DNA of 12,107 nt from Podila epigama (lineage: Eukaryota > Mortierellomycota > Mortierellomycetes > Mortierellales > Mortierellaceae): contig JAAAVE010000055.1 of the NCBI GenBank assembly GCA_015679605.1, positions 22,210-34,316 of the forward strand, given 5' to 3'. Below, piece after piece: positions 1 through 10,400 of this stretch (its first letter is position 1; each line of letters opens with the position of its first letter). A program made the translations under genes and the position numbers. The notes under the pieces are model-generated. The model ran no database searches. It had not been told where the DNA came from and saw only the letters and a program-made list of their open reading frames with translations.

Positions 1-61
1 TGTTTCTCCTTTGCAGTGTCTTCGCCTTTGCACTCAACTCAATCACTCATTGACATGGTCG

Positions 62-112
62 TTCTAGAAACGGAAGAGCATCCCTTCCAGGAACGGGGGA
101 AAGGGGAAGGGG
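62..112 (+). promoter_or_regulatory. Candidate stress elements: HSE-like palindrome and two AGGGG boxes
   Basis: TTCTAGAA (62-69) is a perfect TTC-nn-GAA inverted pair, the minimal two-unit heat-shock-factor arrangement. AGGGG occurs twice in direct repeat (102-106 and 108-112), matching the yeast STRE core bound by Msn2/4-type zinc fingers. All lie within 70 nt upstream of the TATA box. The motifs are short and could occur by chance, so regulation by them is an inference. Confidence 0.3.
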
Positions 113-131
113 ACGACAGACTCGCGATTTG

Positions 132-137
132 TATAAA
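132..137 (+). promoter_or_regulatory. TATA box of the Ato-family transporter gene
   Basis: TATAAA lies about 157 nt before the start codon and is followed by a pyrimidine-rich stretch (about 165-260), as is common around fungal transcription starts. The likely transcription start is therefore around 165-185. It was recognised by eye only. Confidence 0.55.
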
Positions 138-293
138 GAGGGTAACGAATTTTAAATTTTTATTCTCTTCCATCATCCTCTCCAACTTCTTTCATTTTAC
201 ACTTGTAGCCTCACCTCACAACATCTGCTCTATCTCTCCTTTCCATTCCCCACTTTCCTACTTGCAGCCCGCATCCACCACACACAGTCAACC

Positions 294-1272
294 ATGAGCC
301 ACAACAGCGTCGGTGATCTCAAGGGAGCGCACAACACTGCTCCCGCACCCAAAATCAATCCCGGCCCTCTTGGTCTTTCGGCCTTTGCCCTCACCACCTG
401 TAAGCATTCCATTCCTTCTCTACTCCTCCTCAGACCCATTGTTTGGTTTATCGACTGCAGAATAATATGGCTCGTGCGTTGTGTTCCCATGGCCTTGTAA
501 CTCACATGCAGAAATACTCATTGTAACATGTAACATGTCATTAGTCGTCCTTTCACTTTTCAACTTGGGTGCCGGTGTTCCCTCTGGTGGACCTGTCCAG
601 ATCATCACTGGTCTCGCCGTCTTTTACGGTGGCATCACCCAAATCCTGGCTGGCATGTGGGAGTTCAAGATTGGCAACAACTTTGGTGCCACCGCCTTCA
701 CGTAAGTCTTTACTTTTCATTTTTAGCAGACGACTGTTCAGTCTAAAAAAAAAAAAAAGACAAACCCCATAACGGTTCCAGCAATGCTTCAAAGTATTCA
801 AACACGGAGTGCATGATGATTCAAGTGATATGCTAAACTTTCATGGCATCTCCTTTTTCAACCCTCAAATAGCTCTTACGGTGCCTTCTGGCTCGCATAC
901 GCCGCCATCCTGATCCCAGGCTTTGGCGTCGTTCCTGGTTACGCCAATGCGCCAGATCACACTCTTGATAATGCCTTGGGCATCTTCCTCTTTGCTTGGG
1001 GTGTCTTCACCTTCATCATGTGGGGTGCCACCTTGCGCACTACCGTCACCATGTCGTCCATGTTCTTCATCCTCTTCCTCACCTTCTTCTTCCTTTCCTC
1101 TGCCCATCTTGCCCACCTCGCTGCTGGAAACATTGTGACTAAGATGGGTGGTGGTCTTGGTCTTGTCACTGCCTTCTTGGCCTGGTACAACGCTGCAGCT
1201 GGTCTGTATGAATCTACTGGAGCCATTATTCGTCTCCCAACTGGCTCCTTGGCACATGCCCACTCCGAGTAG
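294..1272 (+). CDS. GPR1/FUN34/YaaH (Ato) family acetate/small carboxylate transporter, 3 exons
   Basis: Exons are 294-399, 545-701 and 873-1272 (663 nt, 220 residues). Introns 400-544 and 702-872 both start GTAAG and end AG. The second has a TGCTAAAC branch site at 831-838 and a run of 14 A at 745-758. The protein carries the family signature NPGPLGL (residues 22-28) at the start of helix 1 and SYGAFWLAYA near the third helix. Six hydrophobic helices lie at about 28-46, 52-76, 85-108, 123-142, 146-168 and 175-200. Known members (yeast Ady2/Ato1, bacterial SatP) sit in the plasma membrane and carry acetate and related short carboxylates, with reported links to ammonium export. The start has A at -3 and leaves a short N-terminal tail, so the protein is near bacterial length and shorter than many fungal paralogues. 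The family call is secure; the exact substrate is inferred. Confidence 0.95.
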
Positions 1273-1357
1273 ATGTACTCCAAAAAAAGCCGTTATACCT
1301 GATACAATACTCCTTTTGTCTTTGTAGTTTCTCTCTCTCTCTCTCTTTTTTTTTGTC

Positions 1358-1363
1358 TTTATT
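1358..1363 (-). terminator. Poly(A) signal AATAAA of the minus-strand gene
   Basis: TTTATT on the + strand reads AATAAA on the minus strand, 77 nt beyond the minus-strand stop codon (1440-1442). It lies upstream of the + strand signal at 1382-1387, so the two transcripts probably overlap in their 3' ends. Confidence 0.5.
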
Positions 1364-1381
1364 GTGACCTTTTTCAGACCT

Positions 1382-1387
1382 AATAAA
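1382..1387 (+). terminator. Poly(A) signal AATAAA of the Ato-family gene
   Basis: AATAAA lies 110 nt after the stop codon, following a TC-dinucleotide/poly(T) stretch (1330-1354). It is the best + strand cleavage signal before the opposing gene begins. Confidence 0.6.
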
Positions 1388-1439
1388 CATGTAATTTCTA
1401 TCCCCCATTACCATTGCATTTTTCTGCTACTTTTGGCAA

Positions 1440-4400
1440 TCAAGACTTGGCACCTGGTGTCATCCATTGTTGACTCCCACGCTTTCGCTGCGCGTCTGTC
1501 AGAATATTGGGGAGTGTGCTGGCACTCCAACCTTTGAGCTGCTGAAAGTGCGCTTGGTGAGCAGCAGATGTGAGATGTGATGGAGCTGTGGGCAGCGGCG
1601 GGAGAGAGGAGGCTTCACCCTTGCCTTGTGATGTTGGGGCGTTGGCGAGTTGGGATGGTACAGTCTGTGACCGATGGAGGCCGCCTGCAGCATGACGCTT
1701 TGGGGTTGGACCTTGAGAATGTGAGTCGTCTGAGCTCGTCACGGCGGCGGCGGCGGCGGCGGCGCCCGCGCTTTTGTTAAAGGATGAGTGCAAGATATCA
1801 TTGCTAGTGTCCAAATCCTTATCTTGTTGGGTGTGATTGAACCCCGCACTTGCCGTGGCTGCAGGCTTAGACACCATGGCATTATCACTTTCACTCAAAA
1901 AACTTTGCAGTGCCTGGCTAGGAGGCCTTGAAACGGAGCTAATGTCATCATGAGTATCTGCCGCCTTGCTCTCGGCTTCTTGTTCATGCGCTTGTCCTTG
2001 CTCCTGCTTCTTTTGTCGCCCAATCGCTTTTTGGATTTGCTCAATGCAGACCAGACTCCTCTGCCTCAAGACTTGTGAGAATTCAAACTTCTTATACCGC
2101 GCGTTATAAAACGACATTGGATTGGGAGCGTTCGGCAATACTGTCGATGTGGGTCGTCCTGCGACAGAAAAGAATTGACTCAACCGATACTGAGACGACC
2201 CCGAAAGATGTTGAGCATGGCCGCCACCTTGAGTAGAGGCAGCCGCCGCTTCAAACTGTGCTTGACTGGCACTCTCGACCATTTGCGTGATAGCGTCCGA
2301 AGGGAAACCGCCTCCAAAGACCGAAAGCCGAGGGTTAGAGGCTGACGTCCCAGATAGTGCAGAGACATAGACACTTGCTGGACGAGCCTCCTTTCCTGGC
2401 CCCTTCAAAACCCACTCGAACTGCTCAAGCGCCGCCTGGGGTAGCTGTAGACTCCTGTAGAGAACCTCACCAAGCTATAGAATAGGCATATGATGAAATA
2501 AAAAAAGGATATTCAACTTCTTGACTTCTCTCCCCCCCACTTCTCTTCCTTCGAAAAACGATAACAACCTATTACACCCATGTTGCTTATTCATATTACC
2601 TCGTAATGACAATATGGGATGACCCACATCTCCGTTTCAATCATCGACTCAAGAAGCAGGCAATCCGTAAGTGCAGTGTAGGCAAACGTTGTATCATCTG
2701 GTAAAAGTTGCCTATGCACTACAGCGTTCAGAAGCAAATATACCGCTTGGGTATCTGCGTCTGCAGGCTGAACAATTGTCTATCAATCCCACAATTTCAT
2801 AACAATTTTTTTTAGAAACCTTTTGTCAAATATCCCCTTCCATCCAATTTTTGTGAAAAATCTGACATCTTTCAACCGAAAACACAAGCGTTACCTTCCA
2901 AATCGATTCGAGTAATGTACGGAACTTTCGAAGAAGCACAGGTTTCATGCAGGCCAGATCTCGTCTAAGATACAAGATCACAAGCGGTAGGAACGGAGAA
3001 ATACGACCTTTTTGAATGCTCTTTTGGCATTGGTTCCATGTAAACTTGTTGAAACGGTTCAGCTAGTAAAGCATTACAAAAACAAGAAAATAAGAAAAAA
3101 GGCATGAGTGAGTCGTATTTACATGGAGAACCGCCGTGAAAGACAAATCAACAAGTGGTTGCTATTTGTGTCTGTCATACCTTGCCATGTGTTGGCGACG
3201 GAGCAGATGTCAAGGTCTGGTTCGCGGATGGGGGGGCTGTGCTTCCACCTGTGTCTGTGGAGGCACCCTGGGTCAGATCACGGATATACTTGAAACTCTG
3301 GTTCGATCCTGCCTTGACGTGCTCAAATAGCGATGTCGAAGCTCTTGTCAATGTTGGAGTAGAAGGTGCCTGAGTTTCCGTCGGTGGAGACATCATCGCT
3401 AACACCTCATGCGCGGCCATGAGCAAGTCAAAGTCTGGCCCAAACCGTTCAAGGCCGGCGCTGTTCGGTGAGATAATACCTTCCATTTGTGTGGGTGTCG
3501 AGCCTGCCGGTTTTGGTCCAAGTTGCATCATAGCCGCATTCCTGCCAAAGCCTCCACGTCCGTACTCATAGTATCCCTCCTGTCCTATCCTCATGACAAC
3601 CTTGCAAGCAATGAGACACAAACCACAGAAGGGTGCCAGCTCGAAATCATCTTCTTCATCCTCTTCATGATCGACAAGAGACCCCGAGTCCGCTTCATCT
3701 GAGGTCATACTCATCTGTTGTTGTTGTTGCTGCTGCTGCTGTGAGGGCTGACTACCTTTCCGGTTCCTTGTTTTCCTCCGTTGTTGAGCGCCCCGACCCC
3801 CTCGCGCCGCCTCAATGTCGCCCTGTTGCTGCCGTTGTTCAGGGGTCATTGTGATATACTTTCGCCACAAGATCTCGAAAATATCCGCCGCCTTGCCAAA
3901 CTCTTGATGAATGAAAAAGGTCAGACCAAGCTCAAAGCGATAATTGATCGAAGGTATACCGGCCGCTTCACAAGTTTGGATGCCTCGTGTAATATGATTC
4001 ATGGCGGATGGTATCATGTTACCCGTCTTGCGTGCATGATGGCAGGCCATCAAGAGGTAACTGGACCCATTAGGGCATCGACGAAGTGCCTCGTTCAGAA
4101 TCTCACCTGCTCTCCCAAGAGATATATTCGGGTCTGCCATGCCCCGTGGGAGAAACAGGTAATTAATAAGCAAGAACAGTACCGCAAACGGTGCTACATG
4201 GGGGTTTTTGAGGAAAGAACAGTAGAGTTAGAATAGTTGTTCAGAACCGTCCTACCAATAAAAAGGGATAAAGAAAATATACGCCAGCCATAATATACCT
4301 CTCGCATTCTTTCGCTTCAGAACAGCTTCAAAGTTCTGGATGCCTTGTTCATGGTTCGTTTGTAGTCCAATGGTCCTCAAAGCTGGCAAGAGTGACTTTG

Positions 4401-7400
4401 GCACAATAGAGACAATAAAGTAAAATAGTCCAATGCCGTACTGAAGATAATCTTCAACATCCTCCAACACCTTGACAGCATGCGGAAATTCTTCAACGAC
4501 TTTTGCTCGACCTCGAAGCGCACTTGCCAATCCCTTCGAAGGACTCGTACCCAGCTGTGCCCCAAGGATGCGTGATCTGGAGCCTCCAGATTCTGGTCCA
4601 AAGTTCTCAGAACTTTCGACAGGCGATGAACTGGACGGGGCTCCAGATTGAGCCCAACTGCCACGCCGACCAAAGATAGACCACCGCGCACCATCCGATG
4701 GCTGTTGGGACGTCGCCTGGAAGGATGAACGCTTGGAAGTTGGTGGGCTGTTAGCTGGGCGAGGTGGAATCGACACGGCCGCCAAAGTCTTTATGCGATG
4801 AGGTGGAGGCACTCCGTTGTTGTTCTTCATGCCCCGTGTCGGTACGTTTTCTTTGTCGTCCGCCTGGCTAGCTGGAGGCGCGGCGACGGCATTGAGGGCC
4901 GACAGTCTCTGCCACTTTTCTTTAGCCACTTCCATTTCTTGTTTGATCCTCATATACCCCTTCCACGCACGCCTTAACTGTAGTCCGCCCTTGATGTCTG
5001 TGAATGTACCCTTGGTGTCAGAAGAGGATGTCAGCTGCAATATTCCTCGATAGAGCAGAGTGTCATAAAAGGCCATTTCACAATCCCACTTGTAATTCTG
5101 TCGAAGTGTGTTCTCATTCACGGTCACGAGTGATGCATCTGCGGCACAGATGGACCGATACTTCATGTAGCTTGCGTCCTAGGAGAGGAAAAAAAAATAT
5201 AGGAGGAAAGTTTTTTTTTTTTTTTTCAATGGCTATGCTTGAAGTTACTTCATAATAATAACATCCCTGTCGACGAAATAAAAACTTACAAACTCTTGCT
5301 TCTTGTCCAGAACACGCGACCCAATCTTTTCTGATAGCTGCAAGGCATCTGTCAAATCCATGTCTGGCTCGGACAATTGTCCGCTTATGAGCTGACGAAC
5401 AATATGTACCTGTAAATGTTTATGTTGTAAACATGGTCAGGAAATTGCTATCATAATAGCCAAAAAAAATGCGCTATAACCATGGAATCTTACCTCTGCA
5501 GCAGCCAAACACCAACGAGGATAGGTTGTAGCATGCTCCTTGAATATATCCATGGCGCTCCCAAACTCATTGTTCCAAGTCGCCCAGACTCCTTCGTTCA
5601 AGGAGCTCGGGTGCAGATGATGTCGGCTCATGGATGGGAAATGTTCTTTCCGACGCTTCTTTTGCCCAGGCGATGTCGCCATTTGCATCGCTGCAGGCAC
5701 GCTTCGACCAGACATTGCTGGTGGCTGGGACCCATCCACTTGGGCCGCCGTGGCTAGCAGAGAATTGTTGTCCACCTTGTTTGATGGTGAGCCAGCTCGT
5801 GTTCCTCCTGACGCTACTTGTTCAGTCTTTCGCTGGTGCCTTGCCTGCATCATGATTACCTCGCCTTTGGATAGGGACGAGTCGCTGTCCTCTTGACCTT
5901 GACTCTTTCTTTTCTCAGCACCACCATTGGACGAGCCACGCGCAGCAAAGACGGCTGTCGGTCTTTGGCTCATATTTTCGAATGCTTTTGCCTTTTGTTC
6001 TGAGCGAGGTGAATTGTTCAGTCCCCGGTTCACTAACAATCGTACAGGTGGAGGGTTTGATGGCGGTTTTGGGAAGGTGAGAATTGGCGGTTGGTTCTGA
6101 GATGGGCGCATGTTTTGTTGCTCATTCGAGTTCACCACAGACTCTGATGAGAGCGGCGTCTTTGAATTTAATACTGGCGAAGAAGGCGAACGAGGCGATT
6201 CATTCGCTTGATTATGAAGTTGGAAAACCCTTTCTGCCAAAGCATTGCCTTGTTGTTCCCTTGTCTTGAGCTGAGATTTCGTTGTGTCGTAATAGGTCTC
6301 CAAAGCGAGCTCCTTCACTCGAACGGCCCCCTCTCCCAATTCCATCGCATGGTAAGTTTCATCTTCAGGCTCAGTTTCTTCCTTTTCCTTGGGAGACGTT
6401 GCGTGCCGATTGACGATATATTCAAGTGAGGCCTCAGCACCGCTCTGAGGATTCCGACGGACGTGCCTCGTCCCTAAATGATGTTCATTATCATCCTGGA
6501 AGTAACCTTGTCTCTCGGGGCGTTCGTTCATGTGTCTGGGCGACATTTGCCCCTGCGCTTGGTGACTATCCAGATAAACATCTACACCCCGTTCACGATG
6601 CTCTGCCGTATTCAGATATCTAGGCGATTGTTGTCTACTCGGCCCATGCCGGTGCTCATTCCCGTAGGTATACTCGGCAGATTCACGGTAAAAGTGTTGC
6701 TGATCAAGCACGCGTTGCAATGGCGACAGTTGTCGGGATAATCCTGACTCTAATTGCTGAGCTGTCTGCTCACCTTGAGACTGAGGCATGGTTTGCGGCT
6801 CATGGCGATTCGTCATGTGCACATCAGAATCATGACGTCTGTCGCTTTGGTGAGGAGCTGAAGAATCCTCAGGTCCAGAGATATGAGCAGCTGCGGCAAG
6901 ATGATGACCATAGCTAGGTCCATAGCTTGGGCCATATCCCATGGCCATACCCATGCCTCTGGGTCGGTTCTCGTATTCATAAATGGACGCGATACTCCGG
7001 TCGTCATTGATAGATACGATAGAAGGATTTTCGGCCTCATATATGGACGCTATGTCATCATAATATGCGTACTCGCTGGCAGGTGCTGCCATCATGGGAC
7101 GTGGCATAGCCATTACAGGCCCTGGCATTGGTGCTATTGGCATAGGTTGAGGTACCGGCATTGGAATAGGTTGAGCAATAGGCATTGGTACAGGTTGAGG
7201 GACTGCTACCGGTGGTGCAACCATCGTCCTCGGGGCCGCAATTGGCATCATAGGGGCTGGTTGTGGAAGCATTAGGGGCCGTGCCTGGGGCATCATGGCA
7301 ACGGGACGCGGCATAGGCATAGGCATAGGAACAGGCATGGCGCGAATAGGCTGTTGTAAGACAGGTGCAGGTCGAGGCTGGATCATCATCCTTGGTTGTG

Positions 7401-10400
7401 GCACTGGCTGAATCATGGGTGGCGGGGCCACAAGCACCGGTTGAGGCCGGGGTTGAGGGACAATGACTGGCTGAGGGGCTATAATTGGCCGGGGCTCTTC
7501 AATGATCATTGTTGGTTCTACCGTTTGAATAAGTGGCTCTCTTCCAACAAGGATGGGTTGTTCAGGCGGAATGTACATTGTTGGCTCTAGTATGACTTGA
7601 CTTGGCTGGTCCACATCGGTCGCATAGCCCCATGTGACAACCCCAGGTCGGTCTTGACGGCCAATCCAGCCTTCTGGCATCGGGCGATCATCGGTCGAAA
7701 TAGACGAGACTGATGTAACGGTACCAGAACGAACCACCAATCCAGGTTGGCCCCCAACTAAGACATTGCTACCGCCAACAACAACACCAACACCACCGAC
7801 AACCCCTCCAGCAACAAGCTTCGGTCCAGATCCTGGTACGTCCGTTTCTTCAATCGTTAGTCTCTCTGATTTCTGTTTAATGTGAACACGTCGCTGACCG
7901 CCATCCAAGTGTGTCTGGCCCTGACTGTCTGTTGGTTCATTGGTGGGCGAAAGCGGTATGGTAACGACCTTTGGCTCAGCACCAGAGTCCGCTGCGCCCA
8001 CCACTGTAACTTTGTCTCCAGTACAAGGCACTTCCTCCGACTCTATCCTGGTCGTATTTTCAATCCTCTCGCGGATCCGCAACTCACGAGAGCCATGTTC
8101 TTTCTCGCCTGGGTGTCCCCCAATTGCACCGATTATTTTATCAACGTCCAGCGCGCCATCGGCATCCAGCGCGTCAGTACCTGAATATCTTATCGTTCTT
8201 GGTGGCCCTGTCGCATCTCCATCTGGACCTATGCGTTCAACAGACGCCGTTGACGACTCTTTGATGTCAAGATCGACAATGTTGGCCCGGTCTAAACTCT
8301 TAGGAAAGTTAGGACCAAGGTCAACATCCGGTGGCGGCCCACCTAGGCGAGGGTGTTCCTCGCACGCATCGTCCTCACATAGGAGGGCTGTGATTTGCTT
8401 GCTCGAGGATAGCTTGACCTTTACTGTCGAAACACCGTTGCCGCCTTTTCCCTTTAACAATGGGATAGATTCTACATTATTCATCGATGCAATTAGAGAG
8501 AGGCAAGTATGATGGGTTCTAGGCGATGAAAATTCCTTGAATATTATCGCATTCAGATTCTATTTCCAGCTCAAAGACTCACCCTCATTTGAACCGACTT
8601 TGTCATCTTGAAAGGTCACGATACTATCCAAATTCTTGTTCCCGGTAGGACCAACTTCATGAGGATTAGGGCTTCGATCCTCTTCAGGAAGAGTGTTATG
8701 GACCGTACTAATAGCATGTATCGAACGACACGTTCGACCCATTTCAAGATCATCCAGGGCTTCCGAATTGTCCTTCTGAATGTCACCCTTATCGGCAGTA
8801 TCATCACTCACAGCATTATCTCTGTCTTCCACCTCGACTTTTAATGATGTGTCAACCACATCTATCGCGCCCTCTTCCAGCTTAATTAGGTCTGATGTTT
8901 GTACGCATGTTTCCTGGCCTTTTGTCGCCACGGCCTCCACTGTGCTTGATGTCGTCACTGTTGTCACTGCGGCCTCTGTAGTCTCTGTCCTCTCTGTTCT
9001 TTCTATTGTCTCCGTCTCCTCTATCGTCTCTGTTGTCTCTGTCACCTTCGTTCCATTGGCTTCCTCTGCGGTCTCTATTATCTCCGCTGTCCTGGAACAC
9101 TCCACAGCGCATTCCGCTGTATCTGCTTCGTTGTCTTGGGTCTTGAAGTCAATTTTGCCATTTACCTCGTCCTCATCCTCGAATGCACCCAACTCATCAG
9201 CTTGAGTCATGTCTATTGAGTCGTCTTGGCCACTGGTACCGTCCTCTCCTCCTTCCACATCATCGTCTGAGGATTCAACAAGAATTCCTGAATAGATGAT
9301 ACTATGACCTCCTGTCCACGTACGTCGAGCTGTACCATTTGGATCAAAATTCGAGCGCAGAGTCCGTTTTCGAGGTTTATAGCCCATGGTTAAACCATAA
9401 CCTATTGCATTCCCACCCGTGCCATCGCCTCGTGCTACTGTCCCTGCCCCTGCCCTTGCCCCAGCTGCAGCAATCCTCATGTCGTATGAGCTCGCATATG
9501 AATCTTGAGGTTGAAACGCCCACGAGAGTGGAGATTTACCACGACGTGCAGGTGAACCGTTCGATTCTCCATGGGACGAAAGAATCGATCGATCGGGCAT
9601 AATGGAAGATGAAGCAGTTGGTGAAAACGCAAACACTTGTTGTCGCCTTGCCTCCTGAAATGCCAAAAGTACTGCCATATCCTGATCTTCTTCTTCGTCT
9701 TCTTCATCATCCTTGTTCTCTTTTCCTTCTTTATACCCTTTCCGATCAGAGTCGACTTTTGTGCGGCTCCGACGATTACGATGACGACCAACATTTCCTA
9801 ATTGGTCGTCGGACACATATGAATCCGATCTGCTATCGATACCACTACCACTACCACTACCACTACCACTGCTGTCGCTGTCGTTGTCGCTGCTATTACT
9901 GCTGCTGCTACTCCTGCTACTCCTGCTTCTTGTAACCCGCGCACCGGTAACGAGTCTTTGTCTAGTTCGAGAGGTAGCTGCCACGTCAACGTTGACTTTG
10001 ATGAACGCTTCGTTATCATCATCATCCTCTTCTGGCTCCTCTTCCAACTCTTGGACAGCTGCAAATGGTGATCCACTCATAGTACCATAAGATGTTCCAC
10101 GACGGAGCAAAGGTCGACTTCCAGTGGGGTTGGATCCCATATACCGTGATTCGCGTGAGAATGTGATGCTATCGTGGAGGATTGGATCATAAGCATAGGC
10201 GAGCGTGGCAGACATGGGCGTGTGGACTGAGTAGACGATCCAATGTATTTGTGTGATAAGCATTGAGAACATGTATTGGACAATGACGACCGGTACCACT
10301 GCGATACGATGCTGAATCACCATGTTGATCTCAAAAAGCGTGTAGAGTGTAACCAGCTATTCAGGAGAGGTTTTCAATTGTGCAGATGAGCAACGCGCGC

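Larger units (their letters stand above)
2019..5601 (-). other. IML2/TTC39 (tetratricopeptide-like) domain with six introns and long insertions
   Basis: The domain starts near LNEGVWATWNNEFGSAMDIF (exon 3 end) and ends near YNARYKKFEFSQVLRQRS (last exon). Recognisable blocks are the N-terminal helix pair, MAFYDTLLYRGILQL, RRAWKGYM, the block around GRAGEILNEALRRCPNGSSY, FGKAADIFEILWRKY, and FLPLVILYLRRDLACMK. These fit the IML2/TTC39 family of TPR-like helical repeats. Two low-complexity insertions interrupt it: S/P-rich sequence roughly at 4550-4890, and Q/acidic/S/P-rich sequence roughly at 3180-3830, including a Gln run. Family proteins are usually around 600-750 residues, whereas this domain spans about 975 because of the insertions. 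The final exon continues about 190 residues beyond it as a disordered tail. Family identity is by recognition, not search. Confidence 0.8.
5602..10224 (-). other. Low-complexity linker between membrane module and IML2/TTC39 domain
   Basis: About 1500 residues are largely disordered by composition. In order there are: an acidic patch after the last helix; a Ser/Gly-Ser run (around 9840-9935); a basic RHRNRRSRTK stretch followed by a D/E run; a Thr/Glu-rich repeat (8944-9093); a Gly/Val-rich hydrophobic segment (7732-7827); a Pro/Met/Gln/Val-rich tract (7081-7590); a duplicated IASIYE motif (6964-7059); a G/Y-rich run with repeated YGPS; and one likely helical island (6205-6354). The final part is S/P/Q/N-rich. 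The frame stays open for almost 3 kb from 8471 to 5494, which argues for coding sequence with no hidden intergenic gap. No catalytic domain is visible. Confidence 0.6.

Noticed and set aside
1-297. Open frame on the + strand beginning after a splice-acceptor-like TTTGCAG at 10-16
   Set aside because: The translation is S/H/F-rich with no domain, it starts at GTG, and it runs through the TATA box and CT-rich leader of the transporter gene. It could be a last piece of an upstream exon, but nothing in the window supports that.
865-1263. Open frame antisense to the last exon of the transporter gene
   Set aside because: It lies opposite a well-supported transporter exon and gives E/G-rich sequence without a domain.
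4251-4253. Donor GTAGGA (4253-4248) as the end of the 5178-4299 exon
   Set aside because: It would extend the exon by about 45 nt but puts the next exon out of frame. The GTATAT donor at 4298 keeps the frame and the family-like sequence.
4194-5493. Hydrophobic tails encoded if introns are retained (5410-5493 and 4194-4298)
   Set aside because: Reading through gives F/I/L/W-rich ends that look like tail anchors, but T-rich introns produce this by composition alone. The spliced products fit the family domain in phase.
7610-7690. WW-domain-like MPEGW motif followed by charged residues in the linker
   Set aside because: The second conserved tryptophan and the central aromatic block of a WW domain are missing and the spacing does not fit, so it is likely chance resemblance.
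8482-8484. ATG at 8484 as the start of a separate IML2/TTC39 gene
   Set aside because: It has T at -3, sits only about 75 nt after the previous stop, and lies inside a well-formed intron with matching phases. It is kept as the alternative model only.
7940-8512. 190-residue open frame on the + strand opposite the linker
   Set aside because: It is a shadow of the minus-strand coding frame with a composition mirroring it (P/S-rich). It shows no recognisable domain and no promoter or splice context.
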